Below are positions 60,244 through 64,000 of a stretch of DNA of 64,000 nt, in pieces. The translations under genes were made by a program, and so were the position numbers. The first letter of the stretch is position 1. Every line of letters begins with the position of its first letter. The DNA lies in contig NZ_JAUYTS010000116.1 of the NCBI RefSeq assembly GCF_030695085.1, forward strand, positions 1-64,000, in the 5' to 3' direction. The DNA comes from Falsiroseomonas sp. (GTDB lineage: Bacteria; Pseudomonadota; Alphaproteobacteria; Acetobacterales; Acetobacteraceae). A model generated the notes under the pieces. That model searched no databases and had not been told where the DNA came from. It saw nothing but the letters and a program-made list of their open reading frames with translations.

Positions 60244-60966
60244 TCAGCGAACCGGGATGCAGGCAAAATTGCGCGCGCGCAGCGCCTCGCAGAACTGGCG
60301 GGCGCTGTCCTGGTCGGCGAAGCCGGTGGTGCGCACGCGGAACAGCGGGCCTTGCCCCTCGCGGTCCAGGCGCTGGACCACCGGGCTGAGGCCCTCGAAC
60401 AGATCGGGCGCGCGGCGGGCGATGCGATCGAACTCCGAACGGGCGCCGTCCTCGCTGGTCACCGCGGCCAGCTGCACCATCACCCGGCCCGTGGCGAGCG
60501 GGCGCGGGGCTGGTGTTGGTGCCGGTGCCGGTTCAGGCGCTGCGGCAACCGGTGCAGGTGCGGCTTCGGGCGCCTCGGCCGGGCGCGGCACGGGGCGCGG
60601 CGGCACCACCGGCGGGGGGGCGACGGCGGCGCGCAGCAGATCGAGATTGGGCGCCTCCGCATCCGGCACCAGCCGAGCGGGCTGCCCGGTCTGTGCCGGG
60701 GATTGGCGGTTGCCGGGGCGTTCCAGCACAAGCGCATTCTGGTTCGGCACGCGCAACCCGCCCGGATCATCCGGGCGCACCTTGAAGGGGCGCGGATCGG
60801 CTTCCACCACCGGCACGCCACCACCGCCGGAGCGCTGGACGGCCCAGTACCCCCCTGCCCCCACCGCGACCACTGCCAGCATGCCGCCTGCCACCGCCAG
60901 CATGCGCCACGGAACGCCCGAAGCGTCCCGCTGCACGCGATAGGATGGCACCATCATGTCGCTCAT
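60244..60966 (-). CDS. SPOR-domain membrane protein
   Basis: This 240-residue bitopic protein has a short cytoplasmic N-terminus, one membrane helix (MLAVAGGMLAVVAVGAGGYW), a Pro/Ala-rich periplasmic linker and a C-terminal SPOR domain from about residue 160 (GRVMVQLAAVTSEDGARSEF to EALRARNFACIPVR). SPOR domains bind denuded glycan strands at the division septum. It overlaps the argS stop by four bases, in the conserved order argS-SPOR-nagZ. Confidence 0.9.
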   Translation of the reverse strand: MSDMMVPSYRVQRDASGVPWRMLAVAGGMLAVVAVGAGGYWAVQRSGGGGVPVVEADPRPFKVRPDDPGGLRVPNQNALVLERPGNRQSPAQTGQPARLVPDAEAPNLDLLRAAVAPPPVVPPRPVPRPAEAPEAAPAPVAAAPEPAPAPTPAPRPLATGRVMVQLAAVTSEDGARSEFDRIARRAPDLFEGLSPVVQRLDREGQGPLFRVRTTGFADQDSARQFCEALRARNFACIPVR

Positions 60967-62738
60967 CGCATCTCCTCGACGGGTTCGACCCCCATCACCG
61001 CGAGGCCTGAGCGCAGGACCACCGAAGTGGCGGCCACCAGCGCGAGACGCGCCTGGGTCGCCTCCGGCTCCTCCGCCCGGATGAAGCGCAACGTCGCATC
61101 GTCACGCCCCCTGTTCCACAATACATGAAAGTCGCTGGCCAAGTCTTGGAGAAAGAACGCGATTCGATGCGGCTCCCGCGCCGCAGCAGCGGCTTCCACC
61201 GTGCGCGGCCAGCCCGCCATGCGGCGGATCAGCGCGAGTTCGGCTGGGTCGGTGAGCGAATCGAGCGGCACCTGCGCCAGATCAGTCGGCGCCGGATCGC
61301 CGGCGGAGCGCAGGACCGAACGGCAGCGGGCATGGGCGTATTGCACGTAGAAGACGGGATTTTCCCGGGTCTGCTCGATGACCTTGTTCAGGTCGAATTC
61401 CATCTGCGCGTCGGATTTGCGCGTCAGCATGGTGAAGCGCACGGCGTCCTTGCCCACCTCGTCGATCAGGTCGCGCAGGGTCACATAGGTGCCGGCGCGC
61501 TTCGACATGCGGACCGGCTCGCCATCCTTCACCACATGGACGATCTGGGTCAGCACCACATCCAGGCTGACCTTGCGGTCCGACAGCGCCGCGACGGCGG
61601 CCTGCATGCGCTTGACGTAGCCGCCGTGGTCGGCGCCCCAGACCTGCACGAGCTGCGGAAAGCCGCGGTCGATCTTGGCAAGGTGGTTCGCCACGTCGTT
61701 CGCGAAATAAGTGCCGGAGCCGTCCGACTTCCGCAGCGGGCGGTCCACATCGTCGCCGTACTGCGTGGCGCGGAACAGCACCTGCGGGCGGGGTTCCCAA
61801 TCCTCCGGCGTCTTGCCCTTCGGCGGCTCCAGCACGCCGGTGTAGATCAGGTCCTTGGCCGAAAGCGTGGCCTCCGCCTTCTCCAGCCAGCCTTCCGCCA
61901 CGATGGCGCGCTCACTGATGAACACGTCATGCTCGACGCCGAGTGCGGCCAGATCCTCGCGGATCGCGGACATCATCGCTTCCACGGTGAAGTCCCGCAC
62001 CGTATCCAGCCAATGTATCGCCGCCGCCGGCATGGCGCCGGGCTCGGCCAGGGTTTCCTTGAAGATCTGGCGCAGCGCGATGCCGACGGGCACCAGGTAC
62101 TCGCCCTTGTATTGCAGCCCGCCCGGGACCGACTGGGCAAACTCCTCCTCGGTCATCGGTGTGCCGAGGGCCTGGAGATAGCGCCAGTAGGTGGCGTATG
62201 CGAGTGCCAGCACCTGCGCGCCCGCATCGTTCACGTAATACTCGCGCGTGACGTCATAGCCCGCCTTGCGCAGCAGCAGCGCCAGCGCATCCCCCACCAC
62301 GGCGCCGCGGCAATGGCCGACATGCATCGGCCCGGTCGGGTTGGCCGAGACATATTCCACATTCACCGGCCCGCCTTCCCGCGCCGGCCCATCGCCATAG
62401 GCGGGCCCCGCCGCCAGCACCGCCGGCACCACGGCACGCACGAAGGCCTCATCCAGCCGGAGGTTGACGAAGCCTGGCCCGGCCGGCGTCGCCTCCACCA
62501 CCACGGGCAATTCGCGCAGCTTCTCGCACAGCGCCGCGGCCAGCTTCGGCGGCGGCATTTTTGCCAATTTTGCCACCATCATGGCGCCATTGGTCGCCAT
62601 GTCGCCATGCGAGGCGTCCTTCGGCGGCTCCACCAGCACGCGGGCAAAGGAATCGGGCGGCAGTTCCGGCAGGATCTGCCGCAGCGCCTCCACCACATGG
62701 GCGCGCATGGTGGCAAACAGGTCGGTGGTCGGGGTCAT
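60963..62738 (-). CDS. argS: Arginyl-tRNA synthetase
   Basis: This 591-residue class I synthetase charges tRNA-Arg. It has an N-terminal Add-1 domain, then VEYVSANPTGPMHVGHCRGA with HVGH as the HIGH motif near residue 138, VWGADHGGYVKRMQAAV, EPVRMSKRAGTYVTLRDLID (the KMSKS counterpart) and a C-terminal DALR anticodon-binding domain. Length is typical. It starts 30 bases after the dgt stop, on the same strand. Confidence 0.97.
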   Translation of the reverse strand: MTPTTDLFATMRAHVVEALRQILPELPPDSFARVLVEPPKDASHGDMATNGAMMVAKLAKMPPPKLAAALCEKLRELPVVVEATPAGPGFVNLRLDEAFVRAVVPAVLAAGPAYGDGPAREGGPVNVEYVSANPTGPMHVGHCRGAVVGDALALLLRKAGYDVTREYYVNDAGAQVLALAYATYWRYLQALGTPMTEEEFAQSVPGGLQYKGEYLVPVGIALRQIFKETLAEPGAMPAAAIHWLDTVRDFTVEAMMSAIREDLAALGVEHDVFISERAIVAEGWLEKAEATLSAKDLIYTGVLEPPKGKTPEDWEPRPQVLFRATQYGDDVDRPLRKSDGSGTYFANDVANHLAKIDRGFPQLVQVWGADHGGYVKRMQAAVAALSDRKVSLDVVLTQIVHVVKDGEPVRMSKRAGTYVTLRDLIDEVGKDAVRFTMLTRKSDAQMEFDLNKVIEQTRENPVFYVQYAHARCRSVLRSAGDPAPTDLAQVPLDSLTDPAELALIRRMAGWPRTVEAAAAAREPHRIAFFLQDLASDFHVLWNRGRDDATLRFIRAEEPEATQARLALVAATSVVLRSGLAVMGVEPVEEMR

Positions 62739-62768
62739 GCAGGCGAATCCGGAAACGGTAGGGGGGTT

Positions 62769-63938
62769 CTAGCCCGGGATGGAGGGATCGGTCAGGCGCC
62801 GATGCTCCTCCAGCGCGAAACGGTCGGTCATGCCGGCCAGGTAGTCACACACCGCCTGGGCGGCGGCGGGGCTGCCGGGCTCGCCGGCTTTCTCCTGCCA
62901 CCAGGGCGGCAACTGGCGTGGCTCGCCATGCAGCAGGGTGAACAGCAACTGCAGCGCCCGCTTGCATTTCTGGGTGGTGCGGTTGACGCGCCAGTGGCGG
63001 TACATGCGCTGGAACAGGAAGGCGCGCAGCTCGTTATTCGCCTCCATCATCGCGTCCGAGAACGCCACCACGGGCCGGTCATGCGCGCGGATATCGGCCG
63101 CGCTGGCCGGCGCCAGGGCTGCGATGCGGCGGCGGGTCTCGGCCACCGTGTCGTTGACCATGGCGTTGATCACCCGGCGCACCACCTCGGACACTGCGCG
63201 ATCCGGCGGCAGGCTGGGGTTGGCCTTCAGCGCCTCGGCATGGGCTTCGCGCACCAGCGGCAGGCTGGCGGCTTCCTCCAAAGTGAAAAGCCGGGCGCGG
63301 ATGCCGTCATCCAGGTCGTGGTTGTTGTAGGCGATGTCATCCGCCAGCGCCGCCACCTGTGCCTCCGCACTCGAATGGGTGGTCAGTTCCAGCGGATGCA
63401 GGCGGTCGTATTCAACGATGTACGGACTCGGGCGGCGCAGCGGGCCGTTGTGCTTGGCCAGGCCCTCCAGCGTTTCCCAGGTCAGGTTCAGGCCATCGAA
63501 GCCGGCGTAGCGGGTTTCCAGGCGCGTCACCGCCTTCAGCGACTGCGCGTTGTGGTCGAAGCCGCCATAGGGCTTCATCATCACGTCCAGCGCATCCTCC
63601 CCGCCATGGCCGAAGGGCGGGTGGCCGAGGTCGTGCGCCAGCGCCAGCGCCTCCGCCAGGTCCTCCTCCAGCGCCAGTTCCCGGGCGATGGAGCGCGCGA
63701 TTTGCGCCACTTCCAGGCTGTGGGTCAGCCGCGTCCGGAAATGGTCGCCCTCGTGATAGACGAAGACCTGGGTCTTGTATTGCAGGCGCCGGAAGGCGGT
63801 GGCGTGGATGATGCGGTCGCGGTCGCGCTGGAAGGGTGAGCGCGCGCCCCCAACAGGTTCGGCATGCAGCCGCCCGCGGGAGGTCTCGGTGCGGACTGCC
63901 CAGGGGGCCAGCCCATCTGGCAGGCGCTTCGCATCCAT
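62769..63938 (-). CDS. dgt: Deoxyguanosinetriphosphate triphosphohydrolase-like protein
   Basis: This 389-residue HD-domain dNTPase hydrolyses dNTPs to nucleosides and triphosphate. It has SPFQRDRDRIIHATAFRRLQ near residue 33, FRTRLTHSLEVAQIARSIAR (His ligand) and LALAHDLGHPPFGHGGEDAL (HD pair and second His), followed by LTWETLEGLAKHNGP and AALADDIAYNNHDLDDGIRA. It is the type 2 form seen upstream of argS in many Alphaproteobacteria. The ATG at 63938 is 62 bases from the window edge; no gene is visible to its right. Confidence 0.95.
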   Translation of the reverse strand: MDAKRLPDGLAPWAVRTETSRGRLHAEPVGGARSPFQRDRDRIIHATAFRRLQYKTQVFVYHEGDHFRTRLTHSLEVAQIARSIARELALEEDLAEALALAHDLGHPPFGHGGEDALDVMMKPYGGFDHNAQSLKAVTRLETRYAGFDGLNLTWETLEGLAKHNGPLRRPSPYIVEYDRLHPLELTTHSSAEAQVAALADDIAYNNHDLDDGIRARLFTLEEAASLPLVREAHAEALKANPSLPPDRAVSEVVRRVINAMVNDTVAETRRRIAALAPASAADIRAHDRPVVAFSDAMMEANNELRAFLFQRMYRHWRVNRTTQKCKRALQLLFTLLHGEPRQLPPWWQEKAGEPGSPAAAQAVCDYLAGMTDRFALEEHRRLTDPSIPG

Positions 63939-64000
63939 CCCGCCGGGCCTAGCACCCGCCCGCCCCCGCTGGAAGGGTCGCGGCCAAAGGAGCGTGGCCA

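Overview
The window is chromosomal DNA from a very GC-rich Alphaproteobacterium, most likely an Acetobacteraceae member of the Roseomonas type. This taxonomy is inferred from codon composition, a Bug/TctC receptor, an alphaproteobacterial LexA box (GAAC-N7-GAAC), a GAAC/CGTT promoter of the EcfG type, and the order argS, SPOR protein, nagZ, site-2 protease, scpA, scpB, tatB, tatC, serS. No insertion sequence, prophage, integrase or CRISPR array was found. No gene-free gap exceeds 300 bases; the largest are 418-704, 22659-22928 and 50932-51178.

Left part (1-16.5 kb): a partial mntP lies divergent from a TPP riboswitch and a thiamine-precursor ABC transporter (thiZXY). Then come a UPF0178 gene, an OmpA-like gene and a carbon-phosphorus lyase cluster. 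In that cluster phnF and a second phnM-like gene run left. phnGHIJKLM and a DUF1045 gene run right as a tightly overlapped operon behind a perfect 12-bp palindrome, the probable PhnF operator. phnN converges on it. No phosphonate transporter (phnCDE) is in view. A gamma-glutamyltransferase (GGT) and a Bug receptor follow.

Middle part (16.5-36 kb): accessory metabolism and transport. It holds a TPP-dependent acetolactate-synthase-like enzyme, an RND efflux pair, an SDR-GGT-amidase run, csaA, gpt, a CBS-domain transporter, an RpiR regulator, a cysteine-dioxygenase-like cupin, a peptidoglycan-binding protein and a DUF1328 stress protein. It also holds the most unusual gene: a hydantoinase A (HyuA) gene whose 3' end is replaced in frame by the tail of a Bug/TctC receptor gene. 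That looks like a deletion scar. It sits divergent from a LysR gene with a perfect T-N11-A dyad between them.

Right part (36-64 kb): mostly housekeeping. It contains tRNA-Lys, two tandem cyclophilins, coaD and gyrA as one operon; ssb and uvrA diverging around a LexA box; sodB with promoter and terminator; yajC; a DUF815 ATPase; a lipoprotein with 17 gapless 14-residue coiled-coil repeats; serS; tatC and tatB; an ABC ATPase where tatA is usually found; scpB, scpA, a site-2 protease, nagZ, a SPOR protein, argS and dgt.

Small-scale structure is rich: two short tandem-repeat arrays (24 bp and 28 bp), a REP-like pair after sodB, and several hairpins that overlap Shine-Dalgarno sites or stop codons.
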